This document shows, piece after piece, positions 1 through 9,716 of a DNA stretch of 64,000 nt; within the stretch, counting starts at the first letter, position 1, and each line of letters begins with the position of its first letter. The stretch spans positions 27,402 to 91,401 of the forward strand of contig NZ_LUKE01000004.1 in NCBI RefSeq assembly GCF_001592735.1, written 5' to 3'. The notes beneath the pieces were generated by a model. It had not been told where the DNA came from and did not search any database. It saw only the letters and a list, made by a program, of their open reading frames with translations. A program made the position numbers and the translations under genes. The DNA comes from Bdellovibrio bacteriovorus (GTDB lineage: Bacteria > Bdellovibrionota > Bdellovibrionia > Bdellovibrionales > Bdellovibrionaceae).

Positions 1-1
1 T

Positions 2-250
2 GACGACACCAGCGCGCAGCAAAGCTGCTACAATAAAGAAGGAATTGAAATTCCCGTTACGAACGAACCTGTTTGCGAATTTAAAGTTAGTTACTATCGC
101 GTGCAAGAAGTCGATCGCAACTATACCGGCGATCTTGCCAAGATTCCGCTAAGCCGTCTTGTCATGCGTTTAGCATATATCGATAAAAATACCAAAACAC
201 CTCGCACCCTTTATCTAAGTCGTCTTAAGGCCCATGTCATCAGATACTAA
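2..250 (+). CDS. C-terminal end of an unidentified protein (cut by window edge)
   Basis: An open frame runs from the window edge to a TAA at 248-250 and gives 82 residues. It overlaps the next gene start (ATG at 234) by 17 bp, the same overlap seen at the following junction, which supports it as a real upstream gene in one operon. The tail has two Cys (in QQSCYN and EPVCEF) and beta-strand-like alternation near KVSYYRV. A secreted or pilin-like C-terminus is possible but I do not recognise the family. The 5' end lies outside the window. Confidence 0.6.
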   Translation, partial: DDTSAQQSCYNKEGIEIPVTNEPVCEFKVSYYRVQEVDRNYTGDLAKIPLSRLVMRLAYIDKNTKTPRTLYLSRLKAHVIRY

Positions 251-1748
251 ACGCGATTCGCAGTTTCATGTCTTATTGGGACTATTCATATTTGCGGGTC
301 TCATTTTACGAGTGATAGGTCTTTTTTATTTTCCGACGGGAATGGAAGGTGATGAGGTTCATGTCGTTTATTGGGGACGGCAGTGGATTCAATCCAAGCA
401 ATGGCTTTTGATTGATGTCGGTGATTTGCCAGCGTGGGAAACTCCTTCGGCATATATTTTTGGCGGCCTGGATTTAGTGGGGATCAATCCTCGATGGGGT
501 GCTGTCGCGATTTCTTTTTTAGAACTCGCGATGTGTTATCTGTGGACGGCTCGTCGCAGTGATAAACAGACGGCATTGATGGCGACAGCCTTTCTTTCTT
601 TGATGCCTTGGCATTTTTTCTTTTCGTATGTTTTAGGTCCTTGCGTGGCGGGCTTTTGGACATCTCTTTATTTGCTAGATATCAAAAATCCCTTGGGCCG
701 CGTTCTTGGCAATATGGGCGGATTGCTTTATTACGTTTCTTATCGCGTTTTGTTAGTTTGGGGAGGACTCGTAAACCTCTATCGCCGTCAGTGGAAGACT
801 TTGGGCATCGACATCTTATCGGGGCTGGTGACTTTAGCTGTTCTGGCGATGTTTGGTGGCAATCACTTAAAAGGTTTTTTTGCCAAAGGTTCTTATCTGG
901 TGAGCACGCGTGAACCGATCGAATGGGTGTATCACTATTTGAATTCTTTTATCTTGTGGTGGATGCCACCTCTTCAGGTCTGGTGGGAGCAACTGAGTGA
1001 ATATTCAGCCGGAGACGTCGGATTTGGATTTGCTCACTCCCTGGGATTTCAAACCCCGTTGTCCCTAGGGACCAGTCTGTTTTTTGGATGGGGTTTGTAT
1101 ATATCTTACAAGGACAAAAAGTACCGGGATCTTTTGGGGCTTTTCGTTTTATCTTTGGTATGTGTCGGTTTCGGTCCAAGCTTTGTTCATTTTCCATTTA
1201 TTCTTCCGGTGGTGGCTTTTTTGGCCGCCATCGCCGCGTCGCGGGCTCTGCAAAAAAATAAGCGGAATAGAGTTTTGGTTATAATGTCTTTAGTTTTATC
1301 CGTGGCATCCTTAGTCGTGGTTATTTCAAATCTGGGCCACAGCGATAAGTGGCGTACATTCACCTCGAAAACCGAGTTGATTCCATCAGCTGTGCGGGCG
1401 GAGATAGGAACAACATCTTTCGTCTGGACGGCGGGAGCAGACTTGGCTCGCGCGACGCTGGCGGCCGATCGTGCCGATCTTTCGGTCTTTGGATTTTCCA
1501 CAAGTTTTTTAAATTGGGTGAATGAAATTACACGCGAGGCATACGCCAAAAAAACACCCTGGGTGTTTATTCAAAACACACCCGCGCCGGTGCACCCGCG
1601 GCCTAAAGTGATTCAAGAAATGCAGGTATTCAAGGAAGATTTTGACAGCCGCATAAAATTCTTTGAAGCCAACGTCTCCGTGAGTTCTAAAAAGACGATT
1701 GTGGTGGACGGTGTTGAAATAGGAATTCTGTATGAAATTGTTTATTAA
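234..1748 (+). CDS. GT-C fold membrane glycosyltransferase (ArnT/PMT-like)
   Basis: 504 residues with about ten hydrophobic helices and a soluble C-terminal third. The first periplasmic loop carries Asp40-Glu41 (MEGDEV), the acidic pair typical of GT-C enzymes that use polyprenyl-phosphate sugar donors (PMT, ArnT, PMT_2 families). By family knowledge it would transfer a sugar on the periplasmic face of the inner membrane to lipid A, a glycan or a protein; the acceptor cannot be told. It overlaps its neighbours by 17 bp on both sides, so it sits in an operon with the methyltransferase downstream and close to epimerase and GT2 genes, which fits surface glycan assembly. Confidence 0.7.
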   Translation: MSSDTKRDSQFHVLLGLFIFAGLILRVIGLFYFPTGMEGDEVHVVYWGRQWIQSKQWLLIDVGDLPAWETPSAYIFGGLDLVGINPRWGAVAISFLELAMCYLWTARRSDKQTALMATAFLSLMPWHFFFSYVLGPCVAGFWTSLYLLDIKNPLGRVLGNMGGLLYYVSYRVLLVWGGLVNLYRRQWKTLGIDILSGLVTLAVLAMFGGNHLKGFFAKGSYLVSTREPIEWVYHYLNSFILWWMPPLQVWWEQLSEYSAGDVGFGFAHSLGFQTPLSLGTSLFFGWGLYISYKDKKYRDLLGLFVLSLVCVGFGPSFVHFPFILPVVAFLAAIAASRALQKNKRNRVLVIMSLVLSVASLVVVISNLGHSDKWRTFTSKTELIPSAVRAEIGTTSFVWTAGADLARATLAADRADLSVFGFSTSFLNWVNEITREAYAKKTPWVFIQNTPAPVHPRPKVIQEMQVFKEDFDSRIKFFEANVSVSSKKTIVVDGVEIGILYEIVY

Positions 1749-2442
1749 ACAAAATTCCCCATTTTCTGATTTGGTTGAATTATCAAGCCCGCAAGTGCGC
1801 CGCCTTCTTGATTTGCAATTTCAAAGCCGCTGTTTAACCGAAAAAAAAATCTTTAAAAACCTGGATTTGACTCAGCTCAGGGTTTTAGATTTCGGGGCGG
1901 GAATGCAGGATTTTCGTCAGCGTCATCAGGTTGTCAAATACACATCATTAGATCCTTATCTCCCTGCGGATTGGAAGTCTTTGTCAGACATTCCAGAAGG
2001 TGAAAAATTTGATTTGATTGTCGCCAGTGAAGTCTTTGAACATTTAGAAAATCCCACAGTCACTTTAAGAGAACTTTTCAAGATACTGCAGCCTGGGGGA
2101 AGGATTTATCTTACAACCCCTTTTATGGCGCGTGAACACGGAGCCCCAGCGGATTTTCAACGGTGGACTCAAAGTGGATTAGAAAAACTTTTAACCGCAT
2201 CAGGATTTAAGATCGAGCAAAGTCATCGACGCGGAAACCTAGTGACGGTCCTAAGTTCGTTTTTAAATTTTTCGTTATTTAAACTTTTACGTTCACCTGC
2301 ATTTATTTTGGGATTGGTCTTGTTGCCGTTGGTGCTGATTTTACTTTTGTTTGCTCAAGCCAGTTTTTTAATTAAAACTTCAAGTTCTGTTTATTTGGGA
2401 TTATCCGTTTTGGCCTCTAAAGTCCCATCAAAAGATTTGTAA
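1732..2442 (+). CDS. SAM-dependent methyltransferase, class I, with C-terminal hydrophobic segment
   Basis: 236 residues. SAM-binding motif I is VLDFGAG at residues 51-57, followed by the motif DLIVASEVFEHL near residue 100 and a LQPGG-type loop, as in UbiG/Methyltransf_11 proteins. A strongly hydrophobic stretch at about 190-214 may anchor it to the membrane. It overlaps the GT-C gene by 17 bp. Its 3' end overlaps the convergent methyltransferase gene on the other strand by 52 bp. The substrate is unknown; the setting suggests a sugar or lipid-linked glycan. Confidence 0.75.
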   Translation: MKLFIKQNSPFSDLVELSSPQVRRLLDLQFQSRCLTEKKIFKNLDLTQLRVLDFGAGMQDFRQRHQVVKYTSLDPYLPADWKSLSDIPEGEKFDLIVASEVFEHLENPTVTLRELFKILQPGGRIYLTTPFMAREHGAPADFQRWTQSGLEKLLTASGFKIEQSHRRGNLVTVLSSFLNFSLFKLLRSPAFILGLVLLPLVLILLLFAQASFLIKTSSSVYLGLSVLASKVPSKDL

Positions 2443-3128
2443 AACTCGATCCATAAAGACTGCGCAACATAATCGTTCAAGATGGCGGGCGTTGAGAGCT
2501 CGATTTTTTTGACCTGCTTTTGCAAGAAGACGGGCATAAAGGGGTAAGCCCAATCCTTTTTCAAAACCTGATATCGCGGATAGATATTTTTTAACAGGTC
2601 CTTGGCGATTTTTGCGGTGAATGCATTTTCTTCAGGTTCTAAATTCATCCATTTTCTTCCTAAAGATGTACCAAATAAAAAGCGCACCAAGGGGTTTTCA
2701 CGATTAGGTTCCCAAAAAAAACCTCGCCCCAGAACCGAAAGCCGCGTGGCTATCAGACGTAAAGTCTTGTCTAAATCCAAAATACAGTGATGCAAGATCC
2801 CCATGCCGACAACGGCGTCAAAGACGGGTCCCTCTTTTTCCAAAAACTCTAAGACATCGGCTTGCACGGTCACCAAGGCGGGATGGGAGGCACAGCGTTC
2901 TTGGGTCGCCTTCAGCATGATTTCAGAGCGATCCAGGGCGGTCACCCGGTGGCCCGCCTTTAAAAGGGCATGGGTTAAATCGCCATGTCCACAGCCCAGC
3001 TCTAAGACGTGAGAATTTGGTTTTAAATGCGTAAGAATCTGATGGATGCGTTGTTGGGCGCGAAAGACAGTGCTGGAATTTTCAGACCAGACCTGACTAT
3101 GACCTTTTTCATCTTTGACCGAGATCAT
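2391..3128 (-). CDS. SAM-dependent methyltransferase, class I
   Basis: 245 residues, ATG start at 3128. Motif I is VLELGCGHGD at residues 41-50 with the acidic ribose-binding residue in TALDRSEI, and a post-motif region VVGMGILHHC. It resembles Methyltransf_11/25 enzymes. Its start lies inside the end of the epimerase-glycosyltransferase gene (20 bp overlap), so it is the last gene of the leftward glycan operon that begins with the transketolase pair. Substrate unknown; O- or C-methylation of a lipid-linked sugar is an inference from context. Confidence 0.75.
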   Translation of the reverse strand: MISVKDEKGHSQVWSENSSTVFRAQQRIHQILTHLKPNSHVLELGCGHGDLTHALLKAGHRVTALDRSEIMLKATQERCASHPALVTVQADVLEFLEKEGPVFDAVVGMGILHHCILDLDKTLRLIATRLSVLGRGFFWEPNRENPLVRFLFGTSLGRKWMNLEPEENAFTAKIAKDLLKNIYPRYQVLKKDWAYPFMPVFLQKQVKKIELSTPAILNDYVAQSLWIEFYKSFDGTLEAKTDNPK

Positions 3129-5013
3129 GTTCGCCCGCGGGGAATCGCACCAGGATTTGTTTTTGAATCAACTCTTCGGTGGTGTATTCCGGATACTGGA
3201 AGTTTTTTAAATAAAGCAAATTTACCAAGGCCACTAAGAGGGCCAAGCCTAAGAAAATATAAGGAATCACGAAAAACAAAGAGTCTTCAAAAAATAAAAA
3301 CCCCGCCAGGCCGCCTAATAAGTAAAAAAATGCGATGAAATTAGGCGTAGAAAATAAAAACTTTAGCGACCACATAATCAATTTGCGATTGCTGTTGGTG
3401 CTAAAACCAAAGGCGCGATTAGGACGACGATACGGAACTAAAGCGGTTTTGTAAGCGGGGAAGGCGCGTAAGGTTCGCCATAGCTTGATTTTTGTACGGA
3501 AAGAAACAATTTGTTTCGCAGCCGCGCGAGAAATTAAACCGAAATCTCCGCAATCAAGAGGAATATCAATGCGTGAAACGATATTCCACAAACGGTAAAA
3601 GGCTTTGCATTTAAACGAAAACCAAAAGCCTTCCTCGCGAGAAACGCGTTTGCCTAAGCAAAGATCAAAACCTTGTTCCCATTTTTCAATAAACTGAGGA
3701 ATCAGTTCCGGAGGATCCTGCAGGTCCCCATCCATCAACACCACCGCGTCGCCAGTGGCGATATCTAAGCCGTGCATAAATATGGACTGAGAGCCAAAGT
3801 TGCGCGTGTGTTTAGCTAAAACCCAACGGGCATCTTTCAGCGCATGTTCTTTAAGGCTTTCGTAGGCACCATCGGGACTGACGTCATCAATCACGATAAA
3901 CTCAAAATCATATTTCAGGTTTTCAAACACCACGCGCAAGCGTTCAAACAAGATCGGAATGCTTTGTAAGTCCATATAGCAGGGCGCGATCACGGAAATC
4001 TTTTTGCGAGGTAAGAAGAATTCGTTATTAAGTAAAAACCGATGTTCTTGGTAATATTCTAACGTTTGCTTTAAACCCGCCGCAAACGAGATTTTGGCTT
4101 GCCATCCGAAGCGTTTGAAAGTTTTTTCTGTAGATCCCACCCAGGTTTTTAGATCCCAAGATTTAGCGACTCCAGAACTCCAGCGCAGATTCTTAAAATC
4201 AAATTCTTTCGCCAAAATATCGGCGACGTTTTTGAGTGAAGTTTGTTCGCCCGTGCAAACATTGTAGGCCTCTCCATAATCTTGGGGCTGAATTCCTAAG
4301 AGGCCATCAAGGATCATTTCAAGGGCATCATAAATATGAACGAAATCCCGGGAAGTTTCAGGATCACTTAAAGTCAGTGGGTGGTTTTCTAAGATCGAAG
4401 AACAAATATGCGGAATGAGTTTTCGGGGATGTTCCCCGGGGCCATAAATAGAAAACAAGCGCAAAGTCATGGCCGGCACATTGAGAGTTTTTCCGTAATA
4501 AGAAATCAGATTGTGACACTGGATTTTGGCCAAAGAATAAAGACTGTTGGCATGCGGGGTTTGGTCTTCTTTAGCATAATTGCAGTTCTGCCCGTATTCA
4601 CTGGACGTGCCCGTGTGAATGAAGGCCTTGATCCCATTTTTTCGGGCTTCGCTTAATAAAGTTTCAAGCTGCTGCACTTGTTTAAAGATTTCGCCCGACT
4701 CAACTTGCCAAGAATAAGCGCCATAAGTCGCCGTGTGCACAATCATGGTCACGCCATGAAAAGACCTAGCGACGCTGGCAGGTTGATCCAAATCACACAC
4801 CACTAAATTTTTGCGACCAAAAGAATTCACCCGGACGTTGGAGGTGGTTTTACCCGAACTTAAGCCCACGCAAGGGACGTGGGCAACGGAAAGCAGGTTT
4901 AATAATTGCGCGCCGATGAAGCCATGGGCTCCCGTAATCATGACGTGCTCGTCTTTCAAAGCGCGTGCTTTATTGAGCAATGATTCGGGATAGGGGTGAA
5001 AATTCTGTATCAT
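3109..5013 (-). CDS. Fused NAD-dependent sugar epimerase/dehydratase and GT2 glycosyltransferase
   Basis: 634 residues in two parts. Residues about 22-320 are an extended SDR sugar-nucleotide epimerase/dehydratase: the GAHGFIG Rossmann loop starts at residue 28 and the YxxxK pair is Tyr159/Lys163. Residues about 335-560 are a GT2 (polyprenyl-phosphate sugar synthase-like) domain with SVIAPCY and the metal motif MDGDLQDPPE, followed by two C-terminal membrane helices as in DPM1/GtrB-like enzymes. So one chain may make a nucleotide sugar and load it onto a lipid carrier. An AAGGG sequence precedes the ATG. It lies 7 bp after the transketolase gene in the same operon. Confidence 0.8.
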   Translation of the reverse strand: MIQNFHPYPESLLNKARALKDEHVMITGAHGFIGAQLLNLLSVAHVPCVGLSSGKTTSNVRVNSFGRKNLVVCDLDQPASVARSFHGVTMIVHTATYGAYSWQVESGEIFKQVQQLETLLSEARKNGIKAFIHTGTSSEYGQNCNYAKEDQTPHANSLYSLAKIQCHNLISYYGKTLNVPAMTLRLFSIYGPGEHPRKLIPHICSSILENHPLTLSDPETSRDFVHIYDALEMILDGLLGIQPQDYGEAYNVCTGEQTSLKNVADILAKEFDFKNLRWSSGVAKSWDLKTWVGSTEKTFKRFGWQAKISFAAGLKQTLEYYQEHRFLLNNEFFLPRKKISVIAPCYMDLQSIPILFERLRVVFENLKYDFEFIVIDDVSPDGAYESLKEHALKDARWVLAKHTRNFGSQSIFMHGLDIATGDAVVLMDGDLQDPPELIPQFIEKWEQGFDLCLGKRVSREEGFWFSFKCKAFYRLWNIVSRIDIPLDCGDFGLISRAAAKQIVSFRTKIKLWRTLRAFPAYKTALVPYRRPNRAFGFSTNSNRKLIMWSLKFLFSTPNFIAFFYLLGGLAGFLFFEDSLFFVIPYIFLGLALLVALVNLLYLKNFQYPEYTTEELIQKQILVRFPAGEHDLGQR

Positions 5014-5020
5014 CAGACCC

Positions 5021-5890
5021 TTATGCTTTTATTGAATTGACGTTCCTTCTTATATTTTGACTCTCAAAGCCCTGACTGGCCAGTAAATAGTTGCGACTGC
5101 CGTTGGTGCTTGATTGAGAGATGGCGTGGATATGAATTCCAGCTCGTGGCCCTTCCAAAACAGAGGCTATTTTTTGAGACAAGCTGCCTTCGATTTGGTG
5201 CTCTTCAAAAAACACGATCCGTTGGGATTTCTCAAAATGAGATTGAATGGTTTTGACGTCCAAGGGCCATGTGTTGATGCCAAAGATCTGCACGTCAGAA
5301 TCATCTTTAAGAACCGGTAGGACAAGATCAAGCAAAGGTCCATAAGTCACCACGGTGACGCGTTCACCACCCCCGGTATTTGAAAGGGCACAAAACTCAT
5401 CGGTTGTTGGTAAATCATTATTAGTCAGTCGGATATAGTGCGGACCTTTTAGCGGCGAAACTTTCTTAAGAAGTGACGTGAGTTCTTGGTCGCGACGGGG
5501 AATCCATGAAGTCCAATGTCGCCATAGGCTGACCAGTCCTAAATCATCAAGGCTGTGATGGGAAGATCCCATGATGCCGTAACCAAAGCCACCGCCATTA
5601 CCGATCACGCGCAAACGATCCGTGGGGTCAAAATACATGCGTAAGCCTTCGGCGGCTCTCCACAAAGTGAAAGAACTAATGCCGTAAATAAAAACCTCAA
5701 AACCCTGTGAGCAAAGTCCTTTAGCAAGTAAAGCCGCATTTTGTTCGGCCACGCCGACATTGATAACGTGATCAGGATGTAAAGCAATCAGATCTAAAGC
5801 TTCGGGGTAGCCCAAATCACAAAGCAATAAAACACAGTGAGGATTGTGGCGCAAATGTTCGCGCATCCAAGAAAAAAAATATTTCTTCAT
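5021..5890 (-). CDS. Transketolase-like protein, C-terminal (pyrimidine-binding) subunit
   Basis: 289 residues matching the Pyr and C-terminal domains of transketolase. The VGVAEQN motif contains the catalytic Glu that activates the thiamine diphosphate pyrimidine ring; the YGISSFTL segment is also typical. Its ATG overlaps the stop of the upstream N-terminal subunit by 4 bp (ATGA), so the two halves are translationally coupled. Split transketolases are common in archaea and in bacterial sugar or polysaccharide clusters. Placed beside epimerase, GT and methyltransferase genes, it more likely modifies a special sugar than serves the pentose phosphate pathway; that is inference. Confidence 0.8.
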   Translation of the reverse strand: MKKYFFSWMREHLRHNPHCVLLLCDLGYPEALDLIALHPDHVINVGVAEQNAALLAKGLCSQGFEVFIYGISSFTLWRAAEGLRMYFDPTDRLRVIGNGGGFGYGIMGSSHHSLDDLGLVSLWRHWTSWIPRRDQELTSLLKKVSPLKGPHYIRLTNNDLPTTDEFCALSNTGGGERVTVVTYGPLLDLVLPVLKDDSDVQIFGINTWPLDVKTIQSHFEKSQRIVFFEEHQIEGSLSQKIASVLEGPRAGIHIHAISQSSTNGSRNYLLASQGFESQNIRRNVNSIKA

Positions 5891-6639
5891 GGCTTCACCA
5901 CGGGAGGGTTTTTATAGTGAGCCTCCACTGGAGTGAGACGGTCTTCAAAACCAAAATTTTTACGGGTATCAAAAATATAAAAATGGGGTTTGGGGCCGGA
6001 AGCTTTAGAGAAATGAATGCTTTGCACGTCGTGTCCATTTTGGCGAGACATGTCCCAGCCCATAGAATCTAAACTCACCTCAAGATGGTGAAGCGAATAA
6101 ATATTCGAGATGCTCCCTAAAGCTTGGGTTTTGTTATGATCAAAAAGAACATGTAAGTTTGAAAGCTGATTTTGCGCGGCAAAGTGCAACGCCTCCCAGG
6201 TCGAGCCTTCATTGAGATCTCCTTCAGAAATTAAAACATACACTTGGCTTTGCTCACCGCGGATTTTTTTTGCCAGAGCCACACCAGAACCTAGGCCGAC
6301 ACCACAACCTAAACTGCCCGAAGCAAATCCCCACCATGGATGAGGTGTCGGAACCGTCGACGGCGGATGAGCACCAAAAATACTACCGTCGCGGCAACTT
6401 CCCGCAAGTTCGGCGTCCGTCATTAAGCCTTTCTGGTTTAGGATCAAATAAAGCAGACTTGCCGCGTGGCCCTTAGAAAGAATGAAGTGATCGTCTTGTT
6501 TAAGAGGTCCCCAAAAGAGGGCCGTCAGAATATCCAATGAGGACAAACATGACCCTAAATGGCCCAGATTGCGTTCCGTATGATACTGAAGAAGCTTCTG
6601 AGTGAGCTCGCTGCGAATGGCGGAGAGGCTTGTAGTCAT
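5887..6639 (-). CDS. Transketolase-like protein, N-terminal (ThDP-binding) subunit
   Basis: 250 residues from the ATG at 6639. HLGSCLS corresponds to the HxG substrate loop, KGHAA is conserved, and SEGDLNEGS...NKTQ is the ThDP/Mg binding motif of transketolases. An in-frame ATG at 6678 would add 13 hydrophobic residues, but family members begin close to the IRSELTQ helix, so I prefer 6639; neither start has a strong Shine-Dalgarno. First gene of the leftward glycan operon, coupled to the other half by ATGA. Confidence 0.8.
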   Translation of the reverse strand: MTTSLSAIRSELTQKLLQYHTERNLGHLGSCLSSLDILTALFWGPLKQDDHFILSKGHAASLLYLILNQKGLMTDAELAGSCRDGSIFGAHPPSTVPTPHPWWGFASGSLGCGVGLGSGVALAKKIRGEQSQVYVLISEGDLNEGSTWEALHFAAQNQLSNLHVLFDHNKTQALGSISNIYSLHHLEVSLDSMGWDMSRQNGHDVQSIHFSKASGPKPHFYIFDTRKNFGFEDRLTPVEAHYKNPPVVKP

Positions 6640-6742
6640 ACACAAATGGTAGGGCGCAACAGTGCATAATAAAATCATTAATTATTTTTACGCACCGCCT
6701 CAGGGGTGAGGTTTTTCTCCTCGAGTATGAACTCCAGTCCTC

Positions 6743-6770
6743 TTGCTTTTTATTACGAATCTGGCATAGT
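6743..6770 (+). promoter_or_regulatory. Possible sigma70-type promoter for alanine dehydrogenase
   Basis: TTGCTT at 6743-6748 and CATAGT at 6765-6770 with 16 bp between them, about 60 bp before the ald start. Weak match seen by eye; no scan was run. Confidence 0.3.
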
Positions 6771-6832
6771 TCCATGCGCATACCAAATTGACTAAAAACA
6801 AAGCGTTCGCAAGAGCCCTTTAGGAGCTATAT

Positions 6833-7936
6833 ATGATTATCGGTATTCCAAAAGAGATTAAAATCTTAGAAAACCGCGTCGGTATTACTGATGCTGGTGT
6901 TCGCCAGTATGTACAAGAAGGTCACACTGTCATCATCGAAAAAGACGCGGGTGTGGGTTCTGGTATTTCAAATGAACAGTTTGAAAAAGCGGGCGCTAAG
7001 ATCATCGATACAAAAAAAGAAGTGTACGCGAAAGCGGACATGATCCAAAAAGTAAAAGAACCGCTTCCAGACGAATATGAGCTGATGAAGGAAAACCAAA
7101 TCCTTTACACGTATCTTCACTTGGCCGCAGAACCAAAGCTCACGAAAGTTCTTTGCGAACGTAAAGTGAAAGCGATCGCTTACGAAACAATCCAACTTGA
7201 AAACGGTTCATTGCCTCTTTTGACGCCTATGTCTGAAGTTGCGGGACGTATGGCGACGCAAATCGGTGCGTACTACCTACAAAAAGATCACGGTGGAAAA
7301 GGGATCTTGATGGGTGGCGTGACAGGCGTAAAACCAGGCAAAGTCACGATCATCGGTGGTGGTGTGGTTGGTACGAACGCCGCAAAAATGGCGGTCGGCC
7401 TGGGGGCATCCGTGACGATCCTCGATGTGAACACGGCACGCTTAGAATATCTTGATGATATTTTCCAAGGTCGTTGCATGACTTTGTATTCAAACGCAAA
7501 AAACATCGAAGAGTCTGTTCTTGATTCAGACCTAGTCATCGGTGGCGTTTTGATCACGGGCCACAAAGCGCCAACTCTGGTTTCTAAAGACATGATTTCA
7601 AAAATGTCTAAAGGTTCTGTGGTTGTTGACGTCGCCGTGGATCAAGGTGGCTGTATCGAAACTTGCCGTCCAACGTCTCATCAAAACCCAACTTACGAAG
7701 TTGATGGCGTCATCCATTACTGCGTACCAAATATGCCAGGCGCGGTACCAAAAACTTCAACATACGCTTTGACTAACGTGACAGCGAAATACGGTTCTAT
7801 GCTTGCAGCCATGGGTGTGGAAGACGCGATTGCAAAATCACCAGCATTGTTCAAAGGTTTGAACGTGTACAACGGTTACGTCTGCTACGAGCCCGTAGCG
7901 CGCGACCTGCACATGGAATATCGTCCTTACAAATAG
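6833..7936 (+). CDS. ald: Alanine dehydrogenase
   Basis: 367 residues, full family length. It interconverts L-alanine and pyruvate plus ammonia with NAD. The start [10 protein letters not shown], the NRVGIT segment, the substrate loop YTYLHLA with its His, the Rossmann loop GGGVVG and [10 protein letters not shown] with the catalytic Asp are all present. AGGAG ends 6 bp before the ATG. It stands alone between the transketolase operon and a convergent chemoreceptor gene. In a predator living on amino acids it may feed alanine carbon into pyruvate; that is inference. Confidence 0.97.
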   Translation: MIIGIPKEIKILENRVGITDAGVRQYVQEGHTVIIEKDAGVGSGISNEQFEKAGAKIIDTKKEVYAKADMIQKVKEPLPDEYELMKENQILYTYLHLAAEPKLTKVLCERKVKAIAYETIQLENGSLPLLTPMSEVAGRMATQIGAYYLQKDHGGKGILMGGVTGVKPGKVTIIGGGVVGTNAAKMAVGLGASVTILDVNTARLEYLDDIFQGRCMTLYSNAKNIEESVLDSDLVIGGVLITGHKAPTLVSKDMISKMSKGSVVVDVAVDQGGCIETCRPTSHQNPTYEVDGVIHYCVPNMPGAVPKTSTYALTNVTAKYGSMLAAMGVEDAIAKSPALFKGLNVYNGYVCYEPVARDLHMEYRPYK

Positions 7937-7945
7937 GTGCCGCAT

Positions 7946-9589
7946 CTAAAAGCCGTCGGTGGTTCCAAGTTTAAAGTCTTCATCAAACGGGATGGCGTCT
8001 TTAGCATTGGCAACGGCCGCCGGCGCTGAGTTCAAGGGGATGACTTTAGCCTCGCGAGAAGCTACTGGCATTTTTTCTGTTGTTTTAGGTGGGACTGAAG
8101 TGGTCGCGGGCGCAGACTCTGTGTGGGGGGCGCCTTGGTTTCCGTAAATCACCTTATTTAAATCCATTGTTAGCTTTAAAGATGTTTGTGCTAGGCCATT
8201 GATTTCAGTGCCGGTGGCGGCGATTTCTTCCGCCGACGCGGCATTGGATTGCGAAGACTGATCTAGTTGATTCATGGCTTTGCTGATTTGTTGAATGCCG
8301 GCGGTTTGCTCCGTGCTCGCCGTCGAAATTTCGTTGTTAAGATCTGACACTTTTTTGACGGCATTTACAATCGTGTTTAAGGCCTCGCCACTTTGGATGG
8401 CTAGGCGGCTGCCCTCGGCGACTTGTTGTACAGACTCCTTAATAAGATGAGTGATATCTTTTGCGGCGGAAGCACTTCTTTGTGCCAACGAGCGGACGGC
8501 TTCGGCCACGACCGCAAAGCCTTTTCCTTGTTCGCCCGCACGGGCGGCTTCGACGGCGGCATTCAGTGCTAAAAGATTTGTCTGAAAGGCAATATCGTCA
8601 ATAACATGAATGATTTCTTCGATCTTTTTGGAAGAGCTTGAAATTTTCGTCATCGAAGAATTTAAACTGGCCATTTCGCTTTGTCCTTTTTCGGCCGCTT
8701 CGCGAGAAGCCCTGGATAAAGACGCCGCCTGTTTGGCATTATCTGAATTCATCTGCACCATGGAAGAAAGTTCTTCTAAAGAGGCCACCGTTTCTTCTAA
8801 CGACGCGGCGGCTTCGGTTGAGGATTGTGAAAGGCCCGTGCCGGCGTGATTTAATTGGTCAACGGACGTCGCCACATTGCTAGCGGCTTGATTCAAGCTT
8901 GATGCAATCGTGGCCATCGTATTAGACATATTTGATGCTAACCACAGTAGGTAACCTGAAATAAAGATATTTGAGATTATGATGGTCGCCATGGTCCAAG
9001 TTGCGACTTCCGATTGGGTTGTCGCGGCAAGTTTTCCTTCGCTCTCAGCGCGATGGCGATACATCTGCAAAGTATCCGAAGAAAATGCGGAAACCGGAGC
9101 ACTGAGTGCGGTAAAATCTTTTTTTGCCAAGACATGGGCTTCTTTAGCTTTTTCAAGGTCGTGAGTGGCCACTAGCGAATGGATCTTTTCCATCAGCGCA
9201 ATCATTTGCGGAAACGTACCTTTGATAGCTTCAAAGGCCTTCTTTTCATCCGGCATGAATGCAGAGTTTACATATTCTTTGTAAGCTTTTTCGTAGGACT
9301 GCATCGCCGTATGGGCTTCTTTGATATCACTATCGGCTTGTCTGCCAGATTCAAGCTCGGCGAGCGCCGATGTGACATGAAATGCGAATTTGGTAGACGA
9401 GTGGCGCATTTCCTGAAGTGCTTCTATGTTGGGAATGATCTCTTTATGAGAACTGCTTAAGAGAAAATTGATTTTGGAAATGCCTGTCGAAGAAATGATG
9501 TTGGCGACTCCAAATCCGACGATCGGCAGGGCGGCCGCTAAAAGAAGTTTACCTTTGATGCCGTGAAACCACGAAGACAATTGAGTCAT
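7946..9589 (-). CDS. Methyl-accepting chemotaxis protein
   Basis: 547 residues. One membrane helix lies near residues 13-33, then a periplasmic four-helix-like sensor domain of about 160 residues, a second helix ([11 protein letters not shown] region) and a long coiled-coil signalling domain with the hairpin tip [26 protein letters not shown] that docks CheA/CheW. There is no clear HAMP domain. The tail is Pro/Thr/Ala rich. The ATG at 9589 has AAGGGG 6 bp upstream; an in-frame TTG two codons earlier would sit on that ribosome site, so 9589 is preferred. The ligand is unknown. Confidence 0.92.
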   Translation of the reverse strand: MTQLSSWFHGIKGKLLLAAALPIVGFGVANIISSTGISKINFLLSSSHKEIIPNIEALQEMRHSSTKFAFHVTSALAELESGRQADSDIKEAHTAMQSYEKAYKEYVNSAFMPDEKKAFEAIKGTFPQMIALMEKIHSLVATHDLEKAKEAHVLAKKDFTALSAPVSAFSSDTLQMYRHRAESEGKLAATTQSEVATWTMATIIISNIFISGYLLWLASNMSNTMATIASSLNQAASNVATSVDQLNHAGTGLSQSSTEAAASLEETVASLEELSSMVQMNSDNAKQAASLSRASREAAEKGQSEMASLNSSMTKISSSSKKIEEIIHVIDDIAFQTNLLALNAAVEAARAGEQGKGFAVVAEAVRSLAQRSASAAKDITHLIKESVQQVAEGSRLAIQSGEALNTIVNAVKKVSDLNNEISTASTEQTAGIQQISKAMNQLDQSSQSNAASAEEIAATGTEINGLAQTSLKLTMDLNKVIYGNQGAPHTESAPATTSVPPKTTEKMPVASREAKVIPLNSAPAAVANAKDAIPFDEDFKLGTTDGF

Positions 9590-9716
9590 GTGCAACCCCT
9601 TAAGAAAATGTTCCGCAGTTATTCTTCTCGGCGAAGTTCCGTTGATGAAGAGTCCAAAACGGTTAAATCCTCGTAGAGGGTGGATATTTTGAGATCCTTG
9701 AGTCCTGCGTACGATA

